From Ancistrus triradiatus (taxonomy: Eukaryota; Chordata; Actinopteri; Siluriformes; Loricariidae), in the NCBI GenBank assembly GCA_025084515.1, contig JAJAGP010002230.1:62001-126000 (forward strand): DNA of 64,000 nt, written 5' to 3'. The stretch's first letter is position 1. The number at the start of each line of letters is the position of its first letter. Below the pieces are notes generated by a model, which saw only the letters and a program-made list of their open reading frames with translations, was not told the DNA's origin and did no database searches. The translations under genes were made by a program, and so were the position numbers. Positions 1-11,123 of the stretch are shown here, in pieces.

Positions 1-149
1 TTCAGGGACATAAATAACCCTCATTATTAACTCATCATAACTAATCACACAGTGAAACCATGACCTCCTCTTACCAAGCCTTTCAGTATCCACGATTCAT
101 CCTTCCTGTGAGAAACAAACGGAAGAAATCGTGAAAGTTGTCATTTCTT

Positions 150-570
150 ATCTACAGCCCCAAATCAGTTCCTTCTCCCAACACTTTAAAAGATGTTTTG
201 GCACCGAAGATACCAAGTGATTCAGTGTTTCAGGTGTTATTTTGTTCCATTCTTCCTGCAAAGGTGCACTGTACAGTAGAGGGAGACATATATAGATCCC
301 TTCCAATCTTTCTTTGAGGAACATCGTTTAAACATCTCAATCATTTTCATACACTGTTGATCTGTTGATAAACTGGAGATCCTCTGCTCATCTTTACTCC
401 TCAAAGACTCAGCCTTTTGTTACTGCTTTTGTACCACATCATGATTATAATCACCTGTTTGAAATCACAACATTATTTAGCTCCCTATCTCATTACTAGC
501 GCTAAATTGCCCTCCTTCCAACTTCTTTGGAATGTGTTTCAGACCTGAAATGCAGGAGTAAACACCTGTA
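150..570 (-). mobile_element. Non-autonomous DNA transposon fragment, family K
   Basis: A degenerate copy of a dispersed family seen seven times in this window. Shared pieces are the end sequence with ccccaaatcag, a segment with ctttctttgaggaaca, one with ataaactggagatcctctg, and a block with cctgaaatgcaggag. It lies in a glmn intron. I call it family K for convenience; the superfamily is not certain. Confidence 0.6.
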
Positions 571-598
571 GTGTTCCAGCACTCGGTCTGTTACGTAC

Positions 599-652
599 CT
601 GCTTAATAGAGTGTTGATGTATTCCATGTTACACTGCAGGACAAACACCGGG
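599..652 (-). CDS. glmn: glmn exon 8 (last one visible)
   Basis: 54 nt after an acceptor with a long T-run (ttttttag): one base completing Ser, then PVFVLQCNMEYINTLLS and two bases before donor gtacgt. It matches human SPLYLLQFNMGHIEVFLQ. Later exons are beyond the left edge. Confidence 0.88.
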
Positions 653-3600
653 CTAAAAAAACAAGACGTGTTGTTAGAACACAGATTTCTGGTCTTCATT
701 AAGGCCATACATGTAATTGGCCCATCAACCGGTTGGCAGCTATGGCACAGACAAGGAAGAGCCAGAAATTGTGCTTTCATGTAACGTGCCTAAACACTGC
801 AGGAAACACCTCCATGGCAATGAGCTGGACGAACAGCAAGTAAGCCAGACAAGCCCTCGATTCGGTCGGACGCTTGTCGCCTCCCCTGGCCCCTCTGTTT
901 TGCTCATTCGCTCTCAAAGGATCGTAGAACAGGAGTTTAGGGAGCGGTTCCTGGATAGCCGAGAGTGTGGCCTTGAATGAGAAGAACACGCGTCACCTGC
1001 TGCTTTTTGTTTTAAATGATGGAGACTAGAGTTGCTCGCGTCGCTCACCATGATCTCTGTGGCAAAGTGCCATAAGGGCGAGTCCTGTGAAGATTCAGGC
1101 CTGCCAAGCTGAGCTTCGAGCAGAGGCTCCCTCAGACTCTCCATGCAGCTTCATGCAAGCAACAGGTGGAAACAAAAGTTGGGTCAGGATTATACTTCAG
1201 AAAGCCCTGAGATAGTTACCTATTGTGCAAACCTACAATGTCAGAAGCGCGGCCCTCAGCCCTGCACGATAGCTGCCTGTCGCTGGACGATTTGCATCGT
1301 GGCTGTTGAATCCCTGCACGAATGGCTGCACAAAGGCCAGCAGAGCTGCACAGGTGCGGCACAGCCCGTGCTCGTCTTCCTCTTCCTGTTTGCGCGTGTA
1401 GGGGACCGGCAGCCGAGAGATCTGAGTGTGCAGGGCATCTAGGGCCAGGCCTAACGAGCAGGGCTTCGAATCACCCAGACGCAGCAACACTGGGGGGTGG
1501 AAGATGAGAAAATTGGCCTGTAATTACCGCTACAGACTACAGAGGGCGGCATTCAACAAGTCAGTTGAAGAAAAAAAATCATCTGTGATCTTACTTGAAG
1601 GATTTTTTGGCGAATGCAATGTGTCTCCTTAAGAAACAAGAGCTCATGGCATTTAGAAATTCGCTATCCAATTTGAAAAAGCAGACTGAATTAAGTGACA
1701 TTTTGTAGTCACCCATCCCTGTAAATTCCCACCCTATAGATTCTTATAAAGAAGCAATATATGTCTTTCGAATGCTTTTTAACGTTCAGCATAATGCATT
1801 CTACTCCCAAAAATACCTGTATGCACTTTAAACTGATTTTATTAATCAGGCACTAGAGGTTTATCCACGTCCCTGGGACGGTGAATTCTAAATTTCTGTG
1901 ATAAATATAAGAGGTCTATTAATAAAATATAGAATATTTAATCAGACAAGTTCTTTTCTTAAGTGAAAGTACTACTAATCTGATATACTCAAGTAAAAGC
2001 TGAAGCTGGCTTATATAACTTGTTTGACTCGAGTAGAAGTATAAATGTACTGTAAGTAAAAAAAGTAAAATATTTCTTTTAAAACTCAATCTTTGAAGCA
2101 GGACATCTGTTATTGAGGGTAAGAGCTACAGATCCATGAGCGTGAGGGTCCATAATGGTTTACACTGCAGGAATCATCGGCAAAAAAAATCATACAAGAG
2201 CATGAGGAACCAACATATACAGACTACTCTCGATTTTGTTTAAATACCCTGCTGAATCTCTCATAACTAGACATGGTAATACTCAGTAATGCAGTAAAAC
2301 ATGATATTTATCCCAGACTATGGTTATCATCAGCTTCAACGATTTTTTACAGCAGAAATAAAAGTAAAAAACAGAGACCTAAAAATACAGCGGTACCTCG
2401 GTTCTGGACCACGTTGGAACTCGTCAAATTCAGGAGTCCAGCAGTGCGACTCCTTTCAGCCAAATTAAATTTATGATTTCACAATTTATTATCCAGTATA
2501 CAGTGATTCAGTAATTCAGATTCTCAATAGCTCTTTCTCAGTGCAGATCTTCTTTATTTTTACATCTGCAGTACTGTATGCTTAGTGCAAATAACTCTCC
2601 AAGGGTCCTAAAATGTTATAATAAGAGAAATCCAAAAGGAAAACAGGAACTGAATCCTCCAGAACACAGTTCATCAATAGAGTAAGTATTTTACTTTTCA
2701 CTTTCACTCCATTATTCACGAAGGGACAAGATATTTTTCAACACTTTATTGCTAGGTAAGCTTTGTGGTAATGGTTTGTAGGTTAATGTGAGTGCTAATG
2801 TGGAATCGGCTCCTCTGTGATACACTACAGACTATATTAAACTCATCAGTTCATGATCCATAACTTCTGATGGATTAGTTGAACATATCCCCATCATAAA
2901 CCAGGAGCTCCTGTACAGTACAGCTCCATTAATGCTGATAATGCCTCATACAGGGGGATTTTCTGGGGATCTGGAACTCATTCCATTTACATTGTTCCTT
3001 ATGGGAAACATTTGCTTGGTGCTCGACGTTTTCGGTTCTCAACAAGCCTTCTGGAACGACCAGAACTGAGATACCGCTGTATTTGAATGGCGTTACTCTG
3101 TATATCATAAGGTTTTGCATAAGTATTTTTAAATGAAGAAGTGTAGTGGAGTTTAAAAGAAGACCGGACTGAAATGCAGGGACAAAAAGACGTTTAATAT
3201 GAATATTAATATGAAGTTTCCACTTCATATTAAAAGTCCTTCCATACTTGTGACTTGTTGGCATCCTGTCTGGCCCACCTTCTGCCCCTTTTTACAGTTA
3301 AGACCCACATACCCGTCTGCATGTGCTGCATGAGAAGGACGAGGGAGTCTGCGATGGCATCGGGATCGGTTTCCTCCGCTTGCTTGAGCAGAATATCGAG
3401 GATCTTGTCTGCGTTGCAGTTCTACAGGAGAACAGATACATATTCAGTTTGCACTACTATGCATTGTTGTTCTTTCTTCATTAACGAGTCGGGACGTACC
3501 TGTACCAGGTGGGTGATTACAGCCCGGGAGTGCACGGGGTCGCCCTCCTTTTTCACCGCCTCCTTAATTAGTGGTCCGAGGAGACCGGCACCCATAGACG

Positions 3601-5423
3601 TCACTATAGCCTGAGTAGAAATAAACGTTATAGTGACAGGAAAGCACATCCTGTGTTTTCTTTCTAAGCTCTTTTTTTAAGCGTTTAATGCATGCTGTGC
3701 AGAGATTTTTGCAAAGCCATAGGAGGCAAATCGAATTTCACTTCCCTTTGAACATGCATGACAGGCCATGCTTCCTTTTCATGGCCGTGCTTATGACTTT
3801 ACATCGAAAGAACACTGATTTCATTTTTAAATCAGTCTTGCCAGGCTCTGGTTCATTCAAGCACTACACGAGCTCCTGAGACGTTGTGGAAGTGGAACGG
3901 GAGAAGCAGGGGCGCTTAATGGAGCGCTGTGTCCGAAGGGGCACCAATGGAGCGAGAAATCTGACCGGTTTCCACCAACGCAGGCAGGCAGGTCAGGCAG
4001 GAATTACAGCAGAGTCATGGTTTTGTGGTAACAGCTACTCAAGAGGTTTACTGACCCTACTGGGGCAAAACAAAGTCACCAAAATGACAATCACCTGGTG
4101 GGAACTCGTGCATTTAGGCACATGGACATGATCAAGACGAGCTCCTGAATCAAAGGAGCATCCGAATGAGGAAAGGTGGCTTAAGAGACTTTGAACCTGG
4201 CATGGCTGACTGGTTCGAGCTGATAGAAAGGTAACAGTAACTCAAAGAACCACTCGTTACAACCCAGGCGTACAGAAGAGCATCTCTGAACAAATAACAC
4301 GTCAAAGCTTGAAGCAGATGGGCTACAACAGGGTGCCACTCCTGTCTAAGAACAGGCAACTGAGGCTACAATTCACAGTTGGACAATAGAAGATTATAAA
4401 AGCGTCGCCTGGTCTGATGAGTCTCGATTCATACTGCGACTTTCGGAGGGTCGGGTCAGAATTTGGCGTAAACAAATAAAAACGAAAGCACGGATCCATC
4501 CTTGATGGCTCCTTCCCTGAGGATAATGCTCCATGTCCCAAAGCTCAAATCATCTCAAACTGGTTTGTGCTATGTTTAAGAAAAATGGAACACAGAAGCA
4601 TTTTCACTACACTTATAACCCGTACGTACTGTATGTATAAACTTTATTCTGTAGCTCTGGATGTTCATGTTCACCTGATTTTTCTCATCGCTGATGAACT
4701 CCAGCAGCTGCGCGCCGCCACCTTGAGCAATGCAGGTCTGACCGATGGTCAGGAAGAGTTCATGATCTTCTGCTTTCAAGTCTTCCTCCTTGGTCACCCT
4801 CTAAATCAGAAATAGACAAGTTGTGGTATGTTCTAGCTTAACAGATATGCGAGTTTCAGGTCTGACTAATTCACAAACAGTCATAATGGTTGGCAAGTTT
4901 ACAGCTGCACATGAACGCCCGCCCACCCACCCACCGAAATCAACCCAGCAAAAACATTGGTGAAAAAAAATGCAGTGACTTTTGTTTCATGGCAGACAGT
5001 ATGAATGCATGTTGTTTGGAATGCATTGCAGGCCTTGAATGCAGGAATGGATGTTTATGAAAAACATGGAATATCTCGGGTTCATACGGTCTGCAATGCA
5101 TTAAAGTCAGCGTAAGGAACACTGGGGGTTTTTTATTTGCACTTTCAATACCATCACAATTGTTTGAGGTTGTACATTTACATTTATGTCATTGATGCCC
5201 TTATCCAGCGACGTACAGCTGATCTTACAATAAAAGCAGAGGTGGGTTAAGGGTCTTGCTTATGGACCCAGTGGCATTTGGAGGTGGGATTTGAACTGAT
5301 CAGATTTTATAAATCATCAAAATAATTCCCAGCCATGCTATAAGAGTCTTACTTCTTTTGTTTGATGATCTGCTGTTCACTCACCCATCTCTGAACTGCA
5401 TCATCCAGCTGATTGGCCTCCAT
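599..5423 (-). CDS. glmn: glmn (glomulin), 5' part: eight coding exons, gene continues beyond left edge
   Basis: Glomulin is a cytosolic HEAT-like helical protein whose C-terminal half binds the RBX1 RING domain and restrains cullin-RING ubiquitin ligases; human loss-of-function alleles cause glomuvenous malformations. Eight exons joined on the minus strand (5385-5423, 4675-4800, 3500-3610, 3313-3421, 1237-1489, 1049-1148, 790-971, 599-652) keep one open frame of about 324 codons. The translation follows human GLMN in order: the EKNK-like end of exon 2, SLGLALDAL and LPVPYTRKQ in exon 5, ATEIM in exon 6, LAYLLFVQ in exon 7 and LQCNMEYI in exon 8. The RBX1-binding half, roughly residues 325 to 590, is outside the window. 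The start ATG at 5423 gives a 13-codon first exon, as I recall for human. One intron has a GC donor. Family and order are firm by recalled similarity; exon edges are inferred from splice sites and phase. Confidence 0.93.
790..971 (-). CDS. glmn: glmn exon 7, followed by a GC donor
   Basis: 182 nt after acceptor attcaag, encoding ATLSAIQEPLPKLLF and later ACLAYLLFVQLIAMEVF, as in human FLSAIGHPFPKMIF and SLAYLVFVQ. To join exon 8 in frame the exon must end TTTAG and the intron must begin gcacgt. The nearby gt at 785-784 would throw the next exon out of frame. Confidence 0.85.
1049..1148 (-). CDS. glmn: glmn exon 6
   Basis: 100 nt: one base completing Phe, then CMESLREPLLEAQ through WHFATEIM, followed by donor gtgagc. 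It aligns with human CFKSLKCPLLTAQ...RYFASEII. The acceptor tract is weak (gcatgaag). Confidence 0.88.
1237..1489 (-). CDS. glmn: glmn exon 5
   Basis: 253 nt from acceptor cccccag to donor gtaggt. It contains SLGLALDALHTQISRLPVPY, then HGLCRTCAALLAFVQPFV, both clear matches to human GLMN. Reading past the donor meets TAG within one codon; splicing after ACATT instead gives Phe-Cys-Met across the junction, mirroring human KFCFKSL, which fixes the donor. Confidence 0.93.
1490..2387. other. glmn intron 4, proximal part; no feature seen
   Basis: AT-rich intron sequence between exon 5 and the inserted pogo-like element. I see no exon, RNA gene or clear repeat. The part on the far side of the element, 3080-3312, is also featureless. 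Confidence 0.5.
2388..3079. mobile_element. Short Tc1/mariner-type MITE (pogo/Tigger-like) with inverted ends
   Basis: The left end reads CAGCGGTACCTCGGTTCTGG and the reverse complement of the right end reads CAGCGGTATCTCAGTTCTGG. Both ends abut TA, the target duplication of Tc1/mariner elements, and the CAG terminus is typical of the pogo/Tigger branch. The 692-bp interior has no transposase-like frame, so it is a non-autonomous derivative sitting in glmn intron 4. Confidence 0.75.
3313..3421 (-). CDS. glmn: glmn exon 4
   Basis: It begins NCNADKILDILLKQAEE after acceptor cctgtag and ends MQHMQT plus one base before donor gtatgt. That single base joins the first two bases of exon 5 to make a Val codon, so the phase fits. 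The human counterpart is NPKELLLGLLELIEE...QPLQT. Confidence 0.9.
3500..3610 (-). CDS. glmn: glmn exon 3
   Basis: Thirty-seven codons, acceptor ctactcag, donor gtacgt, phase 0. It contains MGAGLLGPLIKEAVKKEG, corresponding to the human MGWNLVGPVVRCLL helix. Confidence 0.9.
4190..4565 (+). mobile_element. Tc1-like transposase remnant (family 2)
   Basis: The + strand carries a decayed stretch of a Tc1/IS630-type element, including the segment that in intact copies encodes WSDESRF (first catalytic Asp) and a later block with atgctccatgtcccaaagc. Frameshifts and gaps break the frame. It lies in glmn intron 2. Related fragments occur at 16.7, 19.5, 23.1 and 55.7 kb. Confidence 0.7.
4675..4800 (-). 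CDS. glmn: glmn exon 2
   Basis: Forty-two codons between acceptor tttag and donor gtgaac, phase 0 on both sides. It begins RVTKEEDLKAEDHELF and ends FISDEKNQ, matching the human EEDFGLFQLAGQ...IIQNEKNK segment in spacing. Confidence 0.9.
4985..5165. mobile_element. Family K fragment in glmn intron 1
   Basis: It shares the block running from gcaggccttgaatgcaggaa through a segment with tatctcgggttcatac with the copies at 19.9 and 37.8 kb. Confidence 0.6.
5171..5300 (+). repeat. Dispersed SINE-like repeat, family A
   Basis: It starts with tacatttacatttatg, then gcccttatccag, and ends with a tRNA-like gggatttgaac. Five copies lie in this window. Sequences of this type are very common in teleosts; the class is inferred. 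Confidence 0.65.
5385..5423 (-). CDS. glmn: glmn exon 1 (first coding exon)
   Basis: Starts with ATG and encodes MEANQLDDAVQRW (13 codons), then donor gtgagt; ends in phase 0. Identification rests on the downstream exons, since the extreme N-terminus is poorly conserved. Any upstream untranslated exon was not identified. Confidence 0.78.
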
Positions 5424-6570
5424 TGCTGCCCAGTTTCAGTCCTGCTCCCACCGTGGGCCTCAATCAGGTCGGGATTATGTCCTCTTTGATCACAGAGCTC
5501 TTTTCTTTGCAATTATATTTGTAAATATATATACCCACACACACACACACACACACACAAAAGAAGAGTCCTGCAAGGCTGTGGTGACTGAAGTGTATGA
5601 AAGCACACGGCTCTTTGGAAAGCTCTTATTAAGCCCAGTGTGCGCTAATAGGATTACACCCCAGCCATCCGACATGGCCTCAGGCAGGACTATTATTTCT
5701 CAAACGCTCTTTAGACGGCCAAATATCCCAGCATTAATTATTTGATTGTACTTGATGATTTATTTGCTATCGTGTGTTGGACGGTGGTTATTTAAACACG
5801 TCATGCCACGGGAATAACAAAGCGACATCCGAGATTGCTTGACCTGCGAGTCACAAAGCCATAATCCAACATTTCCCCGGCGTATGGAACCCGATCGGAG
5901 GCCTGTGTTTGGCTTCCTGTTCACTATTTGTACAGAAGACCCTGATTTCAGCTCAGGCTAAGGTTTGAGCGCTAGGATTTAAAACCCGCAGCTGGTGCGA
6001 CGGTTTGCTCTGTCTATTGCCGTGTGTTGAAAGGCCAAACACAAAGGGCGCAGAGCAAACAGAGCGCACAGAAGAGCGCGGCGGTCGCGTGTCTGCCTCA
6101 GATTTGCTGCGGCTTAATTGGAGACTGCTGATTCGGTGTTTGGACAGCAGACAGTGTGGGTTATTGAGAGGAAAGGAAAGAGTCAGCTCTGTCCTAGACA
6201 CCGCTGACAGACCTACAGTGGCGGTGGTGTCAGACGCTTGTCATTTCTCTCGCCGTTTGAGACGTAGCGGAAACGCAACTGAATGATGTTCAGAGCAGAT
6301 GATTTACTGTCTGGTAATTAGGAATCCTAACCACGTGGACGGTGTCATTCGAAGCAAATTCAAACTCCTCTCAAAAAAGGGCTGCTTCAGAGTCGCATTT
6401 GTGTTTGGTGCTAAAACATCACGTAGGACATATAATAGATATAAGATATGAAAACGATCCCATGTTTGTTTTGGGGTTTAATTTGTTGATGTGGTATAAT
6501 AAGTAAATCTACATGAAAATGATCAGGTCAGATTGTGCTGATAAAAGATATCACACACTTTCGTGGTGAT
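5424..6570. other. glmn upstream / promoter-proximal DNA
   Basis: DNA immediately 5' of the glmn start. It holds a (CA)n tract at about 5535-5559 and a moderately GC-rich, apparently unique segment at about 5820-6290. A promoter is expected here but no TATA box or initiator could be assigned. No RPAP2-like exon was seen. Confidence 0.45.
5535..5559. repeat. (CA)n microsatellite
   Basis: About twelve perfect CA units, around 110 bp upstream of the glmn start codon. Confidence 0.95.
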
Positions 6571-7090
6571 TATATAAATATTATATTAATATTTATTATC
6601 ATCATAATAATTCTAACAGTTATTACATTCTCTATTATATTCAGTATTTTATTATATTCTTTATTTATTATAGGTATTATTTTATTTTTAATATTCGTTT
6701 TTGTATTCAATATTTTATTAGATTTACTACTTTTTGTTATATTCTTTATTATATTCATTATGTATTCATACTTATATATTTTTTTATATTCAGTCATTTT
6801 TATTTATTATTTTCTCAATGTTATTTTATTCAATATTTTATTAAGTATGTAAATATTTTTTGTATGGGTAATTATATTCGTTTTTATTTTTGTATTCATT
6901 ATATTATTTATTATAATTCTGTTTTTAATATATTCTCCATAATACTGAATTCTCTCTCTCATACACACATACACACATACACACACACACACATATATAT
7001 TCTGTATTTTAATTATTTTAATAATTACACACTTTTTTACATTTTAATTATAATACAGTATTATTATACATTTATTATGTTATACATATA
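6570..7090. repeat. Extremely AT-rich low-complexity tract
   Basis: About 500 bp made mainly of variations on ttatattc and tattatt, with a (CA/TA) run at about 6960-6997. Long hydrophobic open frames here are a by-product of composition. Confidence 0.85.
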
Positions 7091-7298
7091 ATATCTAAGC
7101 CACCCAAGCAGGTCGGGCCCCTTTCGAGTCTTGGTCCTCCCAAAGTTTCTTCCTTATTACATTTATGGAGATTTTCCCTGCCACTGTTGCCCTAGGCTCA
7201 CTTAACTGGTTCTGTGGATGTAGATATTTATAAAGCTGCTTTGAGACAATTCTATATTATAAAACATTATTACACATTAAAATAAATCTGACTTTGAC
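7091..7298 (+). repeat. Dispersed repeat, family B
   Basis: Markers in order are atctaagc, tttcttccttat, gccactgttgccctaggct, gctttgagacaat and a tail with aaataaatctgactttgac. Seven copies lie in the window, in both orientations. It is a teleost SINE-like repeat by appearance. Confidence 0.75.
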
Positions 7299-7857
7299 CT
7301 TAATTCTGAATTGGTGAGTATTTTTAAAGGAAACATATTTTTGTCTAACCAGATAGCAGACAGTTCTGGGCCAAACATGGCTCCGTTTAGGCACTTGTGA
7401 CTCACTTATGTGTATCAGCTCATACCAGCTTAAAATCAAGATCCATCACAGCTCTCAGACGCTGAGCTGCATGTGCATGACACGTAATCTACCATAGCTA
7501 ACATTTGTGCAGGATTTGCATTTTGGGCACAACAGGTGCAGATCTGGCTGAGTAACGGCAACCAGATTCGGTTGAAGTCATTAGCCTTATTCACAGCGGT
7601 GCAATGTGGGCTGCTGAAAGTGTGGGCCAGAACTGGGAGCTACAGTCTGTACGCCACATATCCATCAACCCCTGGTGCCAAATGGTACTTTGGATGGATG
7701 TTCCTCTACAAAACATCTACTTCTTGGAAGGGAAGGTTGGCCTTTATTGTAGTGACAGTACAAACCAAGATATTTCATGTATATTCTTTTCAACTTAATT
7801 GCTAGATCTGATTTCCTGAAGGAACTACAACAGTGCTTTAACTGTGGGAAACAGAAA

Positions 7858-8338
7858 GAATGTGGCTTGTGTCCCAGTACTTTTGGCCATGTGCAGGCTT
7901 GTGCCTCAAAAGTATTGAGACACAAGCACACCCAGGTTTGTGTGTGTCCCAGTACTTTTCGCCACGTGCGGGTTTGTGTCTGAATACTTTTGGCTACATT
8001 CTGGTTTGCGTCCCAGTACTTTTGGCCACATACGGATGTGTCCTAATACTTTTGGTCTCGTGTGGTTTTGTGTCCCGATACTTTAGTCATGTCTGGGTTT
8101 GTGCCCCAGTACTTTTGGCCACATTTGGGTTTGTGTCCCAGTACTTTTGGCCACATTTGGGTTTGTGTCCCAGTACTTTTGGCTGCTTGTGGGTTTATGT
8201 CCCAATGCTACAGTATCTATAAATTCTGGTTTGTGTCCAAATACTTTTGTCCACATTCTAGTTTGTGTCCTAATACTTTTGGCCATGTGGGGGTTTGTGT
8301 CCCAATATTTTTGTGTTCTAGTACTTTTGACAAACTGG
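7858..8338. repeat. Minisatellite, about 31-33 bp unit
   Basis: About 14 degenerate units built on cccagtacttttggccac followed by a segment with gggtttgtgt. Unit length and sequence drift along the array. Overlapping open frames rich in Cys/Phe/Trp on the + strand are artefacts of the repeat. Confidence 0.92.
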
Positions 8339-9590
8339 AGATATTTTTTTTACCTCATTATTAGTCCTAAATTTATAGAATGAGACATACCTGCATTGGT
8401 GGGGACGGTGTAAAGGTGCAAAGGGACCCGGTGATGGACGATGTTGGGAGACATGGGGCCGTGTAGCCTCGAGTCTGTATTAATTGGAAATTAGAAGCAT
8501 TGTATGTATGCCACTGTGTGTGATGACTTCACCTGATCCAGCTGCTCATCTGAAAGTATCAGGCCGGTGTCGGGTCAGAGCTATCACATAACCATGTATT
8601 TTTTAATAGGCAGCAGCCAGAAGACACCCGGTAACCCGACTACCTGACACACACCATGACCTTTCAGGACTAGGCCTCTGAGCGCTGGGTGGAATCCGTA
8701 AGCCTCACCTTCATTTAAAGTACAGGCCGTCTCATGAGTCCAGCTTCGGGAAAGAAGGCAAACATTATTTATGGGGCTTTAATTTCCAAAATCAGTCCTT
8801 GATGCTGGATGTTTGGGACGCTGTAGCTCTTCAGTGCCTCGATTCCTTTACTACTAATCACTATTTAAGCTTTAATCGACTTTGCTTTGCGATCTTCAAA
8901 AATGTATTTCTGATTCATTGTGACTCGACAAATACTTCACCCTGACACTACTGTAGCCTTTTATCTGTTTGGCTCCCTAAAACAGACTGAGTCTCTCTCA
9001 TTCTTAAGTGCTCCAGTGGCCCCAAAGGTCCTCAGAGGATCTGTCTGGAACTGAAGTCGTCTACCAAAAACCCCTCTCAGTGCCCAGTTGGCATGTCCTG
9101 TTTAAAGCCCTCTCCCCTGAGCCACAGCTCGGCTCCTTACAGCCTTCCTTCTGCTAGACTGATGGATTTCATTTTCATATCACTGTGCGTACATGACCAG
9201 AAACGCTGGAGAAAATCTAGTGTCTGAATACTTTGTTTGGTTGAAAGCTCTCGTTAGTTTGGCTTCTCAAACCCAAAGTACTGTCCTTCTTTTTATAGAG
9301 CTTGAGCCCGAACCGTCTAACGTACAGACACGGTTCAAATAAAGTTACATAGAGAATCACGCCGTCTGGTGTCGGTCTGATTTCAGAGTCGATCCGATGT
9401 ATCGTTCTTAATTAATTTACATTTTAAAATGAAAAATCTCCCATAGAAATGCACTGACTGAATGCTCAAATTCAAATTTCAACCGACAAAATTCAAACTG
9501 TAACTGAAAAAAATTCTAATTCTAACTGAAAACGATGAATCACCACAGAGCACTCAGTGTGTGTGAGAATGACTGGCCTCTTACATCTTC
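8339..9590. other. Intergenic DNA, no feature seen
   Basis: The part from about 8,540 to 9,130 is non-repetitive by eye and moderately GC-rich, so it could hold a conserved noncoding element, but nothing in the sequence itself shows that. Confidence 0.4.
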
Positions 9591-9596
9591 TGCCAC

Positions 9597-9622
9597 AAAC
9601 ACACACACACACACACACACAC
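9597..9622. repeat. (CA)n microsatellite
   Basis: About thirteen CA units just before the large minisatellite. Confidence 0.93.
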
Positions 9623-9689
9623 CCACAAAATGAGTAGTGTGCTTTTCTAAGCGATCCGACGTACAGTCTTCATAAATTAAATTTGAATC

Positions 9690-11085
9690 ATTTACCAACA
9701 CCTTAGCAACCATGTAGCAACAGCCTAGCAACCTCTCTTGGAATGGCCATACAGCCATAAATATTGGGACAGTAATAACCCGTAGCCATAACTATCAAGA
9801 GATCTAAAAATATTTTAGTCAAAAGTATTGACAAACTACCACAGCTATCAACAGCCTACCACCCACATAGCAACCACATAGCAACAGTCTAGCAACCACT
9901 CTTGGCATTACCAGAGAGCCATAAACATTGGAACAGCTAAATGATCTTTATCCATAAATATCTGGACAGCTAATCATTCTTAGCCTTATATATCTAGACA
10001 GCTAAATGACCGTTTACATCTGGACAGTAATGACCCCTGATAACTAGCTAGACATCTAAATAAGATTTAGTCAAAAGTACTGTCACCCCATCACAGATAT
10101 TACACTATATTACCACTGTATACGTTATGTCTCACTTTAAAAGTACTGGTACCCATACCACAGCTATCAACTGCCTAGCAACCACTTAGCAAATATGTAG
10201 CAACCACATAGCAACAGCCTAGTAAATACTTAGCAACTACATAGCAACCACGTAGCAACCATGTAGCAACTACATAGCAACAGCCTAGCAACCATTTAGC
10301 AACAGCCTACCAATCTCTTAGCAAGCAAACCACGTAGCAACCATATAGCAACAGCCTAGCAACCTCTTTTGCAACCATGTAGCAACTACATAGCAACAGC
10401 CTAGCAACCACTTATCAATAGCCTAGGGCCGATTTAGCAGCTACATAGCAACTATGTAGCTGCTAAACTAGCAACCACTTAGCAACTACATAGCAACCAC
10501 GCAGCCACAAACTGGCAACCTCTGAGCCATCATGTAGCAACTAAATAGGAACCACATAGCAACAGCCTAGCAAACACTTAGCAGCTACATAGCAACCACA
10601 TAGCAACAGCCTAGCAACCACTTAGCAATCGTGTAGCAACTACATAGCAATAGTCTAGCACCACATAGCAACTACATAGCAACCACATAGCAACAGCCTA
10701 CCAACCTCTTAGCAATCATGTAGCAACAACATAGCAACAGTCTAGCACCACTTAGCAACTACATAGCAACAGTCTAGCACCACTTAGCAACTACATAGCA
10801 ACAGTCTAGCACCACTTAGCAACTACATAGCAACAGCCTAGCAACCATTTAGCAAAAGCCTAGCAATCTCTTAGCAACCATGTAGCAACCACGTAGCAAC
10901 AGTTTAGCAACCATTTATCAATCATGTAGTAGCCACATAGCAACAGCCTAGCAACCATTTAGCAATCACATGGCAACCACTTAGCAACAGCCTAGCAACC
11001 TCTTAGCAACCATGTAGCCACCATATAGCAACAGCCTAGCAACCATGTAGCAACAGTTTAGTAACGTTTATCAATCATTGCCACT
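9690..11085. repeat. Minisatellite of tagcaac-type units
   Basis: About 1.4 kb of degenerate tandem copies of short phrases such as catagcaaccac, cagcctagcaacc and cttagcaac, arranged in a higher-order pattern of roughly 30-60 bp. The central 10.15-11.08 kb is densest. No stable open frame runs through it. Confidence 0.93.
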
Positions 11086-11123
11086 TAACAACCTCTTAAT
11101 AATTATTAGTTGGCTTTATCAAT

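Noticed and set aside
6535..6852. 105-aa hydrophobic 'membrane protein'
   Set aside because: Ile/Leu/Phe-rich translation forced by an AT-only tract.
7860..8222. Cys/Trp-rich 120-aa repeat protein
   Set aside because: It arises only because the minisatellite unit length preserves frame. No start context, no splice signals, and several frames are open at once.
7858..11085. CRISPR-like spaced repeats
   Set aside because: Units are contiguous and degenerate with no unique spacers of constant length, and the genome is eukaryotic.
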